This document shows positions 1 through 13,900 of a DNA stretch of 64,000 bases, piece by piece. Made by a program: the position numbers and the translations under genes. Each line of letters starts with the position of its first letter. Positions within the stretch are counted from its first letter, which is position 1. The notes beneath the pieces are model-generated. The model was not told where the DNA came from and made no database searches. It saw only the letters and a program-made list of their open reading frames with translations. The stretch spans positions 54,579,885 through 54,643,884 of the forward strand of contig CAIIXF020000001.1 in NCBI GenBank assembly GCA_903813345.2, in the 5' to 3' direction. Source of the DNA: Owenia fusiformis. Its lineage: Eukaryota > Annelida > Polychaeta > Sabellida > Oweniidae.

Positions 1-1
1 A

Positions 2-3000
2 ACAGTTCAGAGTTCTTATGTTGCCTCAACTACGGAGTCAATGAATCAAACTCCCATATTAGAGTCAGGAGTTCAAAGTACTGCTTATTTGGCCTCTATT
101 ACTGAGACAGTTGACCAAGTTTCGACTTCTACCTCCATAATGGAGTCAACAGTCCAACCTAGAACTGCAACCCCCACAATGGAATCAATAGTTAAAACTG
201 TAATTCCAACCTCCATTATGGAACCAGCAGTACAAACTACTTATTTGACCTCTACTACTGAAGCAGTGGAACAAACTACAACCTCTATAATGGAGTCAGT
301 TGACCAACCTAGAACTTCAACCTTCACAATGGAATCAATAGTCCAAACTGTAATTCCAACCTCAGTTATGGAACCAACATTACAAGCTTCTTATTTGACC
401 CCTACTACTATGGAGTCAATGGACCAAACTACTGCTGTAACCTCCACTGTGGAATCAGTATTTCAAAAAACTGATTTAGTCTCTTCTATTCAATCAATAG
501 ACCAAACAATTTCCCCAACCCCAACTACACCAGCTCAGACTACTGCATCAGGCTCACCTATTGAGTCAATAGGCAAATCAAGTGTAACTTTGACTTTGGA
601 CTCTGTCAAAGAAACAACAGCATTAACTTCCTCCATGGAGTCAACTCGAAGTGAATACCAAACATCCATTATAAAAACAGTGGTCCACAAAACACATACC
701 ATTGTAGATGATTCTAAAAAAGCCACTACAGTTATGGAGGCATCTGGTATTGAAACATTACACCCACAAAGGTCATCTGTAGAGAGCTCCAGTGTTTTGA
801 TAGAGAGCAGTAATATACAAAGGTCAACTGTTTTGTTAAATAGTGTGTTAAGAAGTACACACCACTTTTCAGTAACAAACACCATTGATGCACTAGATGC
901 ATCCAGAACAATAAGCTATACTGATTTTGGTACAGCAGATATACCAACACCATCACCAGTCATACCAACTGATATTACAACCTCTTCTAAGGTTATTGAC
1001 ACTAATGTGCCAGAAACAATACATTCCACTTTAACTACGCCCATCAATTTAGACTCATCTGGACCATTTACAGTCACAGATGGTTTTAAACCAACCAGTA
1101 TTTTATCATACATTCCGTCCATTTTGTATTCTTCTACTGATTTTATATCCTCGTATTTATTATCAAGCAGTACTATTGGTTTTGATAGTGCACAGAACAT
1201 TCCAAGTTTGCAGCCTTCCATTCAGACACCGAGTGAAGTTCTACAGACACATTTTTATACAGATACTTTTATATATTCGCCAACAGCTGGTTCTGAGGCA
1301 ATCAGTTTTAGTTCAGCATTCAAGGGGCAATTAAGTGATTCATATTTAACTGATGTGCACACAAGTAGTGTAAGTGATATTCAAGCTAGTACACAAACAG
1401 AGTCTACATATTCCTCACAAAGTAATATACTCAGCAGTGGATTGTATAGTATGTTCAGTGATAAATCATCCGTGACAGTAACTACTATACCGATGCAGTC
1501 AACAGACTCACCAAGAAGTACTAGTATTTCAACTCCGGCAATTAAAATCCCCTCAACTAAAATTGCTTCAAGAGGACAGTCAATGGATTTGACTGGAAGT
1601 ATTTCAACTCTACACCCAAAAACTTCGATCAAGTTTACTTCAATGATGCACTTAACAGAAAGGGATATATCAATGCCAATATCTCCATCTGGAACTACTT
1701 TAGCTATGCAATCAGCGCTCTCATCAGAAACTTTAACTCCTGAGAATTCAACAATGCAATCAGCATATATGACAGAACACATTTCAAATATTCACCAATC
1801 ATCATCAGTTGGAACTATGTCATCAGTGGAGTCAACATATATGGCTGGAAGTATTTCACCTGTATTACCAACACTTTCAGCAACTTCAACTATGCAGTCA
1901 AAAGCTGACCAATTTTCAACATTTCACCAATCAACCTCAACTGGAACATATTCAATGGTTCACACAGAAGATTTATCTGGAAGTAGTCCAACCGTTATCC
2001 AAATATCTTCACTTGGACCCACATCACCAATGCAGTCAAAATCCAGAAGTATTTTATCTTTAAATCCAACAAAATTATTGGCAACTACTGTAACTCTGAT
2101 ATTTACTGATTCGATTGGAAGTAATTCACTGTTATCTCAAACATCCTCAACTTTGAACATGTCTGCAACAGAACATTTATCTGAATTTCTATCACCAACA
2201 CCATCTACTGGAAGTGTTACGATAATGCAGCCTGATAGTAGTTCAGTGGTATATTCTGAATCTCAATACATAAAAAGTTCAGCTATACAGCCAACAGAGT
2301 CAGTGGAAACCTTTTTGGCAACTCCCTCTGAACATACAGAGATAACATTGGAATCAAGTACTGTTATGATTCCCACTGTGCTAAAGACTAGCGATATTTC
2401 TGATATTAGTACAGTGATCTTGCATACCCCACTGGGTTATAGCTCAAATCTTTTTCCCACTCCCCTATTATCCGATACCCTGGTTACAACATCCAGTCAA
2501 TCTCTAGATGGGACTTTGGGTTCTCGGGTCTTTAGTATTTTCAGCTCAAGTTTCACATTGGAAAGTACAAGTATATTTGTACTATCTGAGACAAGGAAAC
2601 AGTCATCTGTAGCAGGATTGTCATCTCTCAAAGGTACAGCAAATTATGGTGGAACAATGCTTGCAACTTCTATGTTTTCATCACCAGGAGCTACATTGCC
2701 GTCAATGTTATCCTCACCTTCTCATTTGCTTTCAATGTCATCCCAATCTAATTTGCAGCACAGTGCTTCATTTTCTGTTGCTTCACTTCAATCACCTGAC
2801 TCTTCTTATGTTTTATTTTCTTCCTCTGAGTTTTCTGGTGGAACATCTTTGCTCTCTGTTGATCACTTTTCAAAATCTGCAATTGTATCAAATTTAATTT
2901 CACCATCTGATCAAACAAATGTCATAGTCCCAACAATGTTACTGCCTTCAGTTCAATTATCTATCCAAACAAGTGAAGTAATTCAATCATCTTTGAGTAA

Positions 3001-4946
3001 TTCATTGCAAACAGGTGAAATAATCACAACATTATTCCATTCACCTTACTCATCAGCTGTCCAAACAACTGATATAATTTCAGCATCATTGCATTCATCA
3101 GCTGCCCAAACAAGTGATATAATTTCACCATCATTGTATTCATCTTACTCATCAGATGCCCAAACAAGTGATATATTATCACCATCATTCCATTCATCTT
3201 ACTCATCAGCTGTCCAAACAAACGATACAGTTACCCAAACAAGTGATATAATTTCAACATCATTGCGTTCATCTTATTCAGCAGCTGCCCAAACAAATGA
3301 TATAATTTCAACATCATTGCATTCATCTTATTCATCAGCTGCCCAAACAAGTGATATAATTTCACCATCATTGCATTCATCTTACTCATCAGTTGCTCAA
3401 ACTAGTGATATAATTTCACCATCATTGCATTCATCTTATTCATCAGCTGTCCAAACAGGTGATATAATTTCACCATCATTGTTGTATTCATTGTACTCAT
3501 CAGCTTCCCAAGCAAGTGATATAGTTTCAGTATCATTGCATTCATCTTATTCATCAGCTGCCCAAACAAATGATATTATTTCAACATCATTGTATTCATC
3601 GCACTCATCAATTGCTCAAACAAGTGATATAATTTCACCATCATTGCATTCATCGTACTCATCAGATGCCCAAACAAGTGATATAATTTCAACATCATTG
3701 CATTCATCGTACTCATCAGATGCTCAAACAAGTCATATAAGGTCACCATCATTGTATTCATCTTACTCATCAGATGCCCTAACAAGTGATATAATTTCAA
3801 CATCATTGTATTCATCGTACTCATCAGATGCCCAAACAAGTCATATAAGTTCACAATTATTGTATTCATCTTACTCATCAGCTTCCCAAACAAGTGATAT
3901 AATTTCAACATCATTGTATTCATCTTACTCATCAGCTGCCCAAACAAGTGATATAATTTCACCATCATTGTATTCATCGTACTCATCAGCTTCCCAAACA
4001 AGTGATATAATTTCAACATCATTGTATTCATCTTACTCATCAGCTGCCCAAACAAGTGATATAATTTCACCATCATTGTATTCATCGTACTCATCAGCTT
4101 CCCAAACAAGTGATATAATTTCAACATCATTGTATTCATCTTACTCATCAGCTGCCCAAACAAGTGATATAATTTCACCATTATTGTATTCATCGTACTC
4201 ATCAGCTTCCCAAACAAGTGATATAATTTCAACATCATTGTATTCATCTTACTCATCAGCTGCCCAAACAAGTGATATAATTTCAACATCATTGTATTCA
4301 TCTTACTCATCAGCTGCCCAAACAAGTTATATAATTTCACCATCATTGTATTCATCTTACTCATCAGATGCCCAAACAAGTGATATAATTTCAACATCAT
4401 TGTATTCATCTTACTCATCAGCTGCCCAAACAAGTGATATAATGTCAACATCATTGTATTCATCTTACTCATCAGCTGCCCAAACAAGTGATATAATTTC
4501 ACCATCATTGTATTCATCGTACTCATCAGCTTCCCAAACAAGTGATATAATTTCAACATCATTGTATTCATCTTATTCATCAGCTGCCCAAACAAATTAT
4601 ATAGTTTCAACCTTATTGTCATCAAGTGCAATAATTCCCAATTCTGTACACCAGTCTTTCTTCTCATCTGGCCAACCAAGCAAATTAACTCCTTTCATCT
4701 CACCATTGGCTTCCGTTAAATCTATAAGGTCTTCTCTGTCATCAGCATTAGTTGAATCCAGTCTTTCCTTACCAGCGTTAAAATCTTCAATCACAATACA
4801 GGGTTCAACAGTTGGCTCTAATAAATTGCATTCATCATCTACAATTGCTTCCACACCAAATATTATTTCACCATCTGAGGTAATTAGTACTTCTGCCTAT
4901 TCTACTTCTGAGATGAGCACTTTAGGACTACTCACTACTAAGTTAG
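2..4946 (+). CDS. EYS-like: EYS-like exon: giant mucin-like Ser/Thr-rich exon with tandem repeats
   Basis: The frame is open from base 2 and continues upstream. About 1,648 codons, dominated by Ser, Thr, Ile, Gln, and I see no Cys before the splice point. Residues 1-210 carry degenerate units of the MESxVQTT type. Bases 3045-4600 carry a regular 18-residue repeat, and a unique Ser-rich tail follows. I end the exon at 4946 (TTAG^GTAGGT) because the phase-1 end joins exactly to the next Thr-rich exon; read-through would stop at 5050. Such a sequence is probably heavily O-glycosylated and extended. Confidence 0.85.
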
Positions 4947-7900
4947 GTAGGTTGTCTTGCATGTTGCATGTCCACTTTACTTGGGATCAACTCATTTTTG
5001 TATGGTTCAGGCTTGAATTTAAATTAAATGTACACTGTTCATTCACATAGTTTAAACGAACTTTGATATAATTCAGTCATATAGACCTAGCACATGAATT
5101 TGTGATCTTATTGTGTCTACAGTATAATTGAGAACATTGAAACTAAGATGTGCCACATATTTCTGAGTATGTTTCTATAAAAATAAAGACTGTTGGCAGT
5201 ATGTAAGACAGTGCTAGGCCTACAGTCCATGAGGAAATTGCAGATTTTAGAGTGTAATATGTTTCTGATTGCTCATATTATAGTTTCCCCAACTAGCACA
5301 AGTCTGGTGAAAACAACTGAAGCAGTCAACACAACTGTCACACCTGATCCTGTAACAATGGAACAAACTACCACATCAACCACTGAGGTGACAACGAAAG
5401 CTAACAACATCACTGTTACACCTGATCCTGTTACTACAGAAGAGAAGACCACTTCAGCCACTGATGTGACAACTGAAGATAGCAACATTACAGTTCCAAC
5501 TGATTCTGTTACAACTGAACATGTGATAACCACATCAGCAAGTGAGGTGACAACAGGTAGCTAGTTTTCTTAAAAATTGCTTCATGGTGCTGAGATAAAA
5601 CTTTATTGAGGTTGATTTTTAGGTTTGTTTTTTTGAGGTTGATTTAATAGTGAATTGATTTGAGAATAAGTTCATAGATGTGTTACTTCAATGGACTGTT
5701 TTGATTTTTCTCTTTAGCACTTTGTTTTATGAAGGTTCATTACGATCACTAACTGAGAACCAATTTTACATGGGTATAAATCCTTTTTCAGGTTCTTCAA
5801 ATTTTGAAACCTCCTTCGATGGCAAGGCATATGCAAAATTTCCTTCCCCAGCTCTAGAAGGGACTAACTCTATTCTGATGTCATTTGCAACATCTGAGGT
5901 ATTACTCATTAGAAGTGTAGTGTATGCACTTGTCATGAAAACATGTTTGTATATGTACCACCTTATCATTAGATTTTAAGAAATTTATTTGACATATACA
6001 TTGCACCTTTACTTTGTCAGTATGAATTGATTTTATTTAGACCTAGGAAAACAATTACAAATATACTGACATAAGAAAGCACAAGTGAAAAATATACTTG
6101 TAAAAGAGGAAATCCTAAAATTTATTGATATACCAATGTCCAGAGTCCCAAATACAATGATTTAATGTAAACGTGTTTTTTGTTTCATTGGTAGAGTGAC
6201 TCCCTCCTACTGTATGCAGCTAAGGACTACACAGCACCAGAAGATACACATTACATCAGCTTGTCACTGGCAGGAGGCTTTCTAAAGGTAAATATGAACA
6301 CTGCATACTTCTGTTTAACATTTTGAAACATGTGTACTTTTCCTTAGTTAAAAACATAACATCGTTATGCCTCAGAATGTTATCCAAACTTCTTTTCTCG
6401 CTGTTTTATCAGCTTCGATATAGTAATTGTACATGTTTGCAAATTAAAGGTACTCTTGATTATTTATTACAACAATATACTTTATTTCCAGTATAAGTTC
6501 TCTTGTGTCATCAGTAAGTTTGAATTCACCAGTCCATTTCTTGTGAACACCATGGAAACAGTCAATGTGACAATAAGGTATGCAGTTTTCTCTGCTCATA
6601 ATATTGTAATAGTATGGTGTAAGATTCTCTTTTTTATGTTTTTTTTTTATTAAATCTTTATTTCACATATATATTATTGATGTTGCTTACTGTAGAAGGA
6701 GAGAGAGAGATGATATTGATGTTGTTAAGCTATCAGTTTTTTTTTAATGCAACTACCTTTCTTTGGACCAATTATCAGGGTGCCTTATTATATGTATGGA
6801 TATAAGAATCAGAAAGCAGCATCCATAAGTAGCACTTGAGAAAAGGAAAATATTTTAACATTATCCACAATTCAATCTTACTGTCAATACTGTTAAAAGC
6901 ACCAACGTATTTTCTGGTGTATAATGATATGTTTGTAAAAAATGTCATCCGGACAAACTTTAGGATCAAATCCTAATGGTCTACTTTCTATTACTTTCAG
7001 TCAAGGAAAGAATTGTCAGGCTAGATTCTCAATCAGTATGCCTAAAACATCTTACAGTGTTTCTGATGGAATGAGCTTCGTCTTTCCAACATTTGCCTTC
7101 ACCACTCTTGGCCCTGTATACATCGGTGGTCTCCCACAAGACACTGGTGTTATTTCTGGATTCACGTCCAACTTTACAGGGTGTATAACAAAAGCTGAAT
7201 TCAATGGGGAAAGTTGGCAAATAGTTGATGCTATTGCTGTGGTATGGACTTTTGATTATATATTTAAATTTTAACCATTAGGTGTTTAGTGTTTTGGAAC
7301 AGGTACAGTATATACAACTACTCAAGGGGCGAGGAGGAAAATTCTCAATAAATGGTGTATAGTTGGTTTGGCAGCATTTTCAGTTAGGGGAGAGTCTTGG
7401 ATGAAACTTCCACCTAGGTGATAGCTTCACAGAGTGGTAGGAAGTTCTTTTTTTTGAGGAGTTAGCCCCCCATCCCCTGAAAACACCCCACCCGGGGAAA
7501 AAAATTGTTCACAGTAAATAACCTTAGATATTTTGATGTTTGTAAGTGACATACATAGATATTATATATATGAATCACTTGCAGTATAATTGATGCTGAT
7601 TGCTCCTAAAGAAATTGAATATTAGTACAAAGTGTGTACCCCAGGGGGCAAATTTGTGACTCATTTTCTTACTATTTTGATCCTAACTTTTCAATTAGAC
7701 ATCGTAAGAGGTTGAAAAAATTCATGGGAAGTACCCAATAGCAGGGTTAGTAAAACTGAAAGATGCAAAGCCATTAAAAAGGTAGGAGCTGAGAAAAAAA
7801 TTGTTGATTTTTCGAAACATTTGACATTTTTGACAGTTGGATTTTGTGTATGACTATAGCTGACCCCTATAGTTTCTAGATCCATCCCTCTATAGTGATA

Positions 7901-10900
7901 TTTATGGTTTTATAGTGTGGAAATAAGATGTAAAACATAATCTAGATGGGTTTTAAGGAAGTTAAAGGTTTTAAACAAGTCCAAAATTTGAAAAATTGTA
8001 AATATAAGGTTTCAAATTTACATATTCCAGGTATAGCCATGGCTGACCCCTATAGTTTCTAGATCCATCCCTCTATGATGATATTTATGGTTTTGCCATG
8101 TGGAACTAATATGTAAAACACAATTTAGATGGGTTTTAAGAAAGTGTAAGGTTTTAAACAAGTCCAAAATATGAAAAATTGTGAATATAAGGTTTCAAAT
8201 TTACGAATTTTAGGTATAGCCACGGCTGACCCTTATGATTTTTACATCCATACCTCTATGATTAAATATACAGTTTTAGAGTGTGGGACTAAGATTTAAC
8301 ATATCCAAAATGAATTTTAAGGAAGTTTAAGGTTTTAAACAAGTCCAAAATTTGAAGAATTGTAAATGTTAGGTTTCAAATTTATGAATTTCAAGTATAG
8401 CCAAAGATGACCCTTATGGTTTTTACATCTATACCTCAGGGATGAAATATATAGTTTTAAGAGTATTTAATTAAAATGTAAAAGATACCTAAGATGAGTT
8501 TGAAGGAAGTTCAAGGTTTTAAACAAGTGCAAAATTTGAAAAATTGATCTCAAAATTGGTCTCAAATTCACGCTATTCAGGTACAGAGTTGAATTTGCCC
8601 TGATAATTGAAGGTTATGAGCATAATAGTATCAACTATGATATCATAGCTTAGAGACCAGGTGTAGAATATATACCTGTTGCAGCAGTTAGTCTGCTGCA
8701 TATAGATGGAGTGAAAAGTCGTGAATTACAGTAAAATCTCTCTAATCTGAATGCTACTGGTATTTGGACCAGCTAAAAGCATTCTAATTAGGAGTGTTTT
8801 GAGGTTTTTACATTTACAATACAAGTTCTGGATTTTGAAGAAATATGAATGCATTCTCAATGAAAAATATTAATAATACGAGGGATGATCCAAAAGTCTT
8901 GGACGGCCTGATCTAATTTTGTTGGTTTTTGATAAAATTACTTTAAACTTCCCAATAATAAAGACCAACAACTGAACTACTTTGTGTATTAATTTCATGG
9001 AGAAATGATATATTTTATGTAGTTTTCTAAATAGTTTTTAATATAGGGACCCTGCCACCCGGAACGGTATTCACACATGGCAACTTTCAGCCTTAAATGT
9101 TGCCGCCATTTGACTTGTTTCGCAAGTCTTGATCACTATCTTATTTTGAATTTTGAATGTTAAAGGAATATTCCTTGCCAAACCATCTCTCTCCTCATAT
9201 GGTAGCTATAACCGTATATATGCTTGCCATGTTTAGCAAAACACGCAAAAATGTTTTGATATGGTCAAATTTGATCACTTAGAAATGTGATGCTCAATTC
9301 CAGTAAGCTAGAGTAGAGTTGATGACATCACTTCCTTCAAGAAATTTTAAAAGATGGCAGCTCACTGGAAATAAGCACTAGATTTTTAAATGATCAATAT
9401 TGACCATATTAAAACATTTTCCCATGTTTTGCTAAATATGGAAACTATATATATGATTATAGCTACCATATCAAGAGAGAACATGCAGCACATGAAAGAA
9501 ATCAAGGTGGAACAAAGAATACTACAAAGATATTCTCACTACTACTGACCTTGAGTAGCAACCATATGCACGATGCAGTCTAGATATGGCTCCGTGAGAT
9601 TTTCTTCCTTTTCTCCAAGTTGAAAAGGAGGGTTGGAAGAAACTGTTTTTATTCATTTGATAAGGTTTAGAGTGGCACTCCAGCAGCGTTTGTATCATAT
9701 AAGCAATGGCAGTTTCATAAATATCTTCCATTCATTGGTAAAGACTTTGTGTTCAAATTCGTTTAAAACATTAGAAAAGTAGGTATTAATATGTGACGAT
9801 GATGATGACAGATGACAATTAGATTGAAAATCTGAAATTCTCTCATATCATGACCAGTATTATAAGGCTGTGCACCTGCACCTAAAGTATTTGCCATATT
9901 AACCGTAGGTGTGACGTGCTTTGCTATATTTAAATACCGTTCCGGGTGGCAGGGACCCGGTATTTAAAAATATTTAGAAAAGTAGCTAAAATATATTATT
10001 TTCTGTTGAAACTCATACACAAAATTGTTAAGATGTTGATCTTTATTATCTGAAAGTTTCATGTAATTATATTAGAAAATAGCAAAGTTCAAGCAATGCG
10101 TCCAAGACTTTTGGATCACCCCTCGTATCTATACTGACATCATAAATGACACTGATATTCTAATTTTATGACTATCATTTCAATAAATGTAAAAAATTCT
10201 TCAACTGCTAGAAAATGTCATCTGCAAAGTCAGTATGTAAACATTTTCTACAATGTCTGTTTGTTTGAAACATATTGATCATGTATATCACCATATATAC
10301 TTTTTTGATCTACATGAAGATTTTAGTGTGAAAAGACCCTTTTACCCTGGAGTTCCTAATCTCATTGCACTAACGGGAGTTTCTAGGCCAAGCGGGGTAT
10401 GATCCTTATAATCCTTATTTTCCCAAATAATTACTGTTGCCTGATGACAAGTTGTTTTATTGGGAGTGTAGTGATTATAATTTGATAATTTATAATAATA
10501 TTTTGTATTAGGAGATGCATAACAAAATATAGAGAAATCATGTAGAACATTACATCGAACATGTTGATGTGAAAAAGTAAAAATGCTATATCACATAATA
10601 AATATCATCAAATAATAATTAATTAGTTATAATCCATTTAATCAATCAATTTCTACACTGTATACGATATCCCTAAGAGCAGTTACACTTTAGGGGGGGG
10701 GGGGATTTATTAACCTCTCACCCCCTTAGGAACTCTAGGGTAAGGTCCTCAACTCTAATGATTTTTCTTTTAACAATACTAGTAACATGGATCAAACCTG
10801 ACCACAATATTTTCAACATCTAATTTCTAAGCTAAAAAGTCATACATTCAAAAAAGAGACATCCAAGGCAATACCTGAAATCGTAAAGGAGGACTGAAAG

Positions 10901-13900
10901 TATCGCAACAGATTTAGGACAGTTACATGTTGGATTTTTGCTATTTTCTGAGGATTTAAGGAGGTGCATATGTTAGGCCAATGCATTTCCTCCAGGAAAA
11001 GCACTCATAGAGTACCCTTTGCATTCGTTTGACTTCACTTCTTAAAAGAGAGCTGCGTCTGTAGTTTAACTAGACTCTGCAGGCAGGGTACTCATAGAGA
11101 TGATAAAATAATTTCTATTTGAGACAGGGTGCAAACATAACCAACCCACATGCATCAATATGTTGTGTTTTGACACACAGTTAACCCCTTTAAAGAAATA
11201 ATGCATTCCATCAGGGGTTTAAAAGATATCAAATATGGGTGACCAAAATTAAGCTGAAAGTAATGGAGCACATGAGTTTTCCCTATGGGAAAATAACAGG
11301 AAAATATTGTTTTCTGCTTTATCTAAAAGAAATTTATTATTCCTTTTTATGGGTTAACTATGTCTCAAAATCGCAACATATTGATGCAACAAAAATTTAA
11401 AAAGCAGGGGTGAAAGGGCGTGAAAATCAGGACAACATTTCCGAAAAAACATGTTGTTGGATTGTTTGCACCTTCGATGTCTCAAAGTCCAAACTATTTT
11501 ATCATCTCTGAGAGTTCTTTTCCTGTAGGTAATGCAATGGCCTATCATATGCACCTGGTTAAGTCCTCAGGAAACAGACGAAATCTAACATATGACTGTC
11601 TGAAATATGTTGCGATACTTTCCGTGCTCCTTTGAGACCTGATATTTCTCAATTTTTCAAACATTGCACTTGTTAAAATTCTTAAACTTCCTTAAATTCA
11701 TCTTCGGTATGTTTTACTTCTTAGTTTCACACTCTAAAAATATATGTTTCATCATAGAGGTATGGATGAAAAAGCCATAAGGGTCATCCATGGCTATACC
11801 TAACATTCGTAAATTTGAAACCTTATATTTACAATTTTTAAAATTTTGGACTTGTTTAAAATCTTTAACTTCCTTAAAAAACATCTAAATTATGTTCTAC
11901 ATCTTTAGTTCCATACTACAAAACCATAAATATCACCAAAGAGGGATGGATTTAGAAACTATAGGGGTCAGCCATGGCTATACCATGAATTCGTAAATTT
12001 GAAACCTTATATTTACAATTTTTCAAATTTTGGACTTGTTTAAAACCTTTAACTTCCTTAAAACCCATCTAAACTATGTTTTACATCATAGAGCCACACT
12101 ATAAAACCAAAAATATCATCATAGAGGGATGGATCTAGAACCTATAGGGGTCAGCCATGGCTATACCTGGGATTCGTAAATATGAAACCTTATATTTACA
12201 ATTTTTCAAATTTTGGACTTGTTTAAAACCTTTAACTTCCTTAAAACCCATCTAAATTATGTTTTACTTCTTAGTTTCACACTATAAAACCATAAATATC
12301 ATCATAGAGGGATGGATCTAGAAACTAAAGGGGTCAGCCATGGCTATACCTGGAATTCGTAAATTTGAAACCTTATATTTACAATTTTTCAAATTTTGGA
12401 CTTGTTTAAAACCTTTAACTTCCTTAAAACCCATCTAAATTATGTTTTACATCTTAGTTTCACACAATAAAACCATAAATATCATCATAGAGGGATGGAT
12501 CTAGAAATTATAAGGGTCAGCTATAGTCATACACAAAATCCAGCTGACAAAAATGTCAAATTTTTCGAAAAATCAACAATTTTTTTCTCAGCTCCTACCT
12601 CTTCCATGGCTTTGCATCTTTCAGGGTTACTAACCCTGCTATTGGGCACTTCACATGAATTTTTCCAACCTCTTACAGTGTCTAATTGAAAAGTTAGAAT
12701 CAAAATAGTAAGAAAATGAGTCACAAATTTGCCCCCTGGGGTACATACTTTGTACTAATTTTCAAATTCTTTAGGAGTTATCAGCATCAATTATACTGCA
12801 AGTGATTCATATATATAATATCTATGTATGTCACTTACAAACATCAAAATATCTAAGGTTATTTAGTGTGAACAATTTTTTCCCCCAAGGTGGGGTGTTT
12901 TTGGGGGGTGGGGGGCTAACTCCTCAAAAAAAGAACTTCCTACCACTCTGTGAAGCTATCACCTAGGTGGAAGTTTCATCCAAGACTCTCCCCTAACTGA
13001 AAATGCTGCCAAACCAACTATACACCATTTATTGAGAATTTTCCTCCTCGCCCCTTGAGTAAACATAAAATATGAGATTCAAAAGTTGTTAAATTAACAT
13101 TTTCAGCTATTTTCTAGTTATATGAAAACATTTTGAAGTCAATTTTTGCTACATCGCAAATTGCAACATGTTTCAATTCTAAGTGCTCAAGTTCCATTTA
13201 TTTTTCCATTTATCTAAAAAGAAACAGGGTTTTCACAATAAGTTTTCTTTATTTTGATAAATATCTATAATGTGATAGTTAGTTAACATGGGTATTTTCT
13301 ATTGCTATTGCAATCATCATGAAACATTTTCATTGTTCTCAATTTCCAGGTGAATGTCCATGCGTGTGGCCACATAGAGACAACAACAGAGATTGTCCCT
13401 AGCACAGCTCAACCAGGAATGGACTGTGAAAATATGCAGTGTGTGAATGGAGGCACATGTAGAACTACAGTTGGAGAAAATGGAGAGACTGCCCTTGTTT
13501 GCGATTGCTTAATGCATTTCTCTGGGCCAAGATGTGAACAGGGTTTGTTTGTTTGTTTCCTTGAGTAATTGTTGTTCTTGTACATACATTGTACATGTTG
13601 TACAAGTATAGTATGTGAGGTAACTGCATATAGAAAACACTTGCTGTAATTTGCTTTATTTGTGTATATGTATATAATAACAGCCAATGTTCTGGAAATT
13701 GTAAATTTCCCATGTTAACTACTGTCAAATTTATTTAATATTAATTTTTTACCTAATCTTGTTTTCAGAGATATCTGTTTACTTCCCCTCATTCTCCGGG
13801 AACTCCTACCTAGAGCATAGCACACCATCACCAACTGTGCAAGACATATTTGTGTCATTCAGGTCAACCTCCAAGCAAGGTTCCATCCTCATTGCCACAT

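Larger units (their letters stand above)
7320..13060. mobile_element. 5.7-kb foldback element with long inverted arms made partly of 183-bp tandem repeats
   Basis: The left end (ACTCAAGGGGCGAGG, 7320) is matched inverted at the right end (to 13060), and the arms pair for about 1.2 kb or more. Each arm has a unique outer part (7320-7850 against 12525-13060) and an inner array of units of about 183 bp. The motif TGACCC starts at 7861, 8044, 8227 and 8408 on the left; its complement recurs at 11780, 11964, 12147, 12330 and 12513 on the right. Long arms built of tandem repeats are typical of Foldback-type transposons. I see no transposase gene and no clear target duplication. The middle (8640-11640) contains further insertions. 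Confidence 0.85.
7242..13349 (+). other. large intron of the EYS-like gene, filled with nested mobile elements
   Basis: Donor GTATGG and acceptor AATTTCCAG, phase 0. Almost all of it is the 7320-13060 foldback element with its internal insertions. The remaining 80 bases on the left and about 290 on the right are plain AT-rich sequence in which I see no gene. Confidence 0.85.

Noticed and set aside
3045-4600. CRISPR-like regular repeats
   Set aside because: Direct tandem repeats without spacers, coding, in an animal gene. The 109-bp satellite is likewise spacer-free.
3576-4679. Long minus-strand open frame (367 codons, MSKMNTMM-type repeat)
   Set aside because: It is the antisense shadow of the 54-bp coding repeat. 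The unit length is divisible by three, so several frames stay open. The plus strand has the splice and domain continuity.
4947-5050. Read-through end of the giant exon to the stop at 5050
   Set aside because: The tail loses the Ser/Thr composition abruptly at a good donor (TTAG^GTAGGT), and the next exon joins in phase.
8729-8760. CAGTAAAATCTCTCTAATCTG, resembling a pogo/Tigger-type terminus
   Set aside because: I could not find the matching inverted end nearby, so no element is called.
11420-11635. 71-codon open frame in the foldback centre
   Set aside because: It overlaps the right arm of an inverted repeat, and the same sequence on the other arm is not open. No motif.
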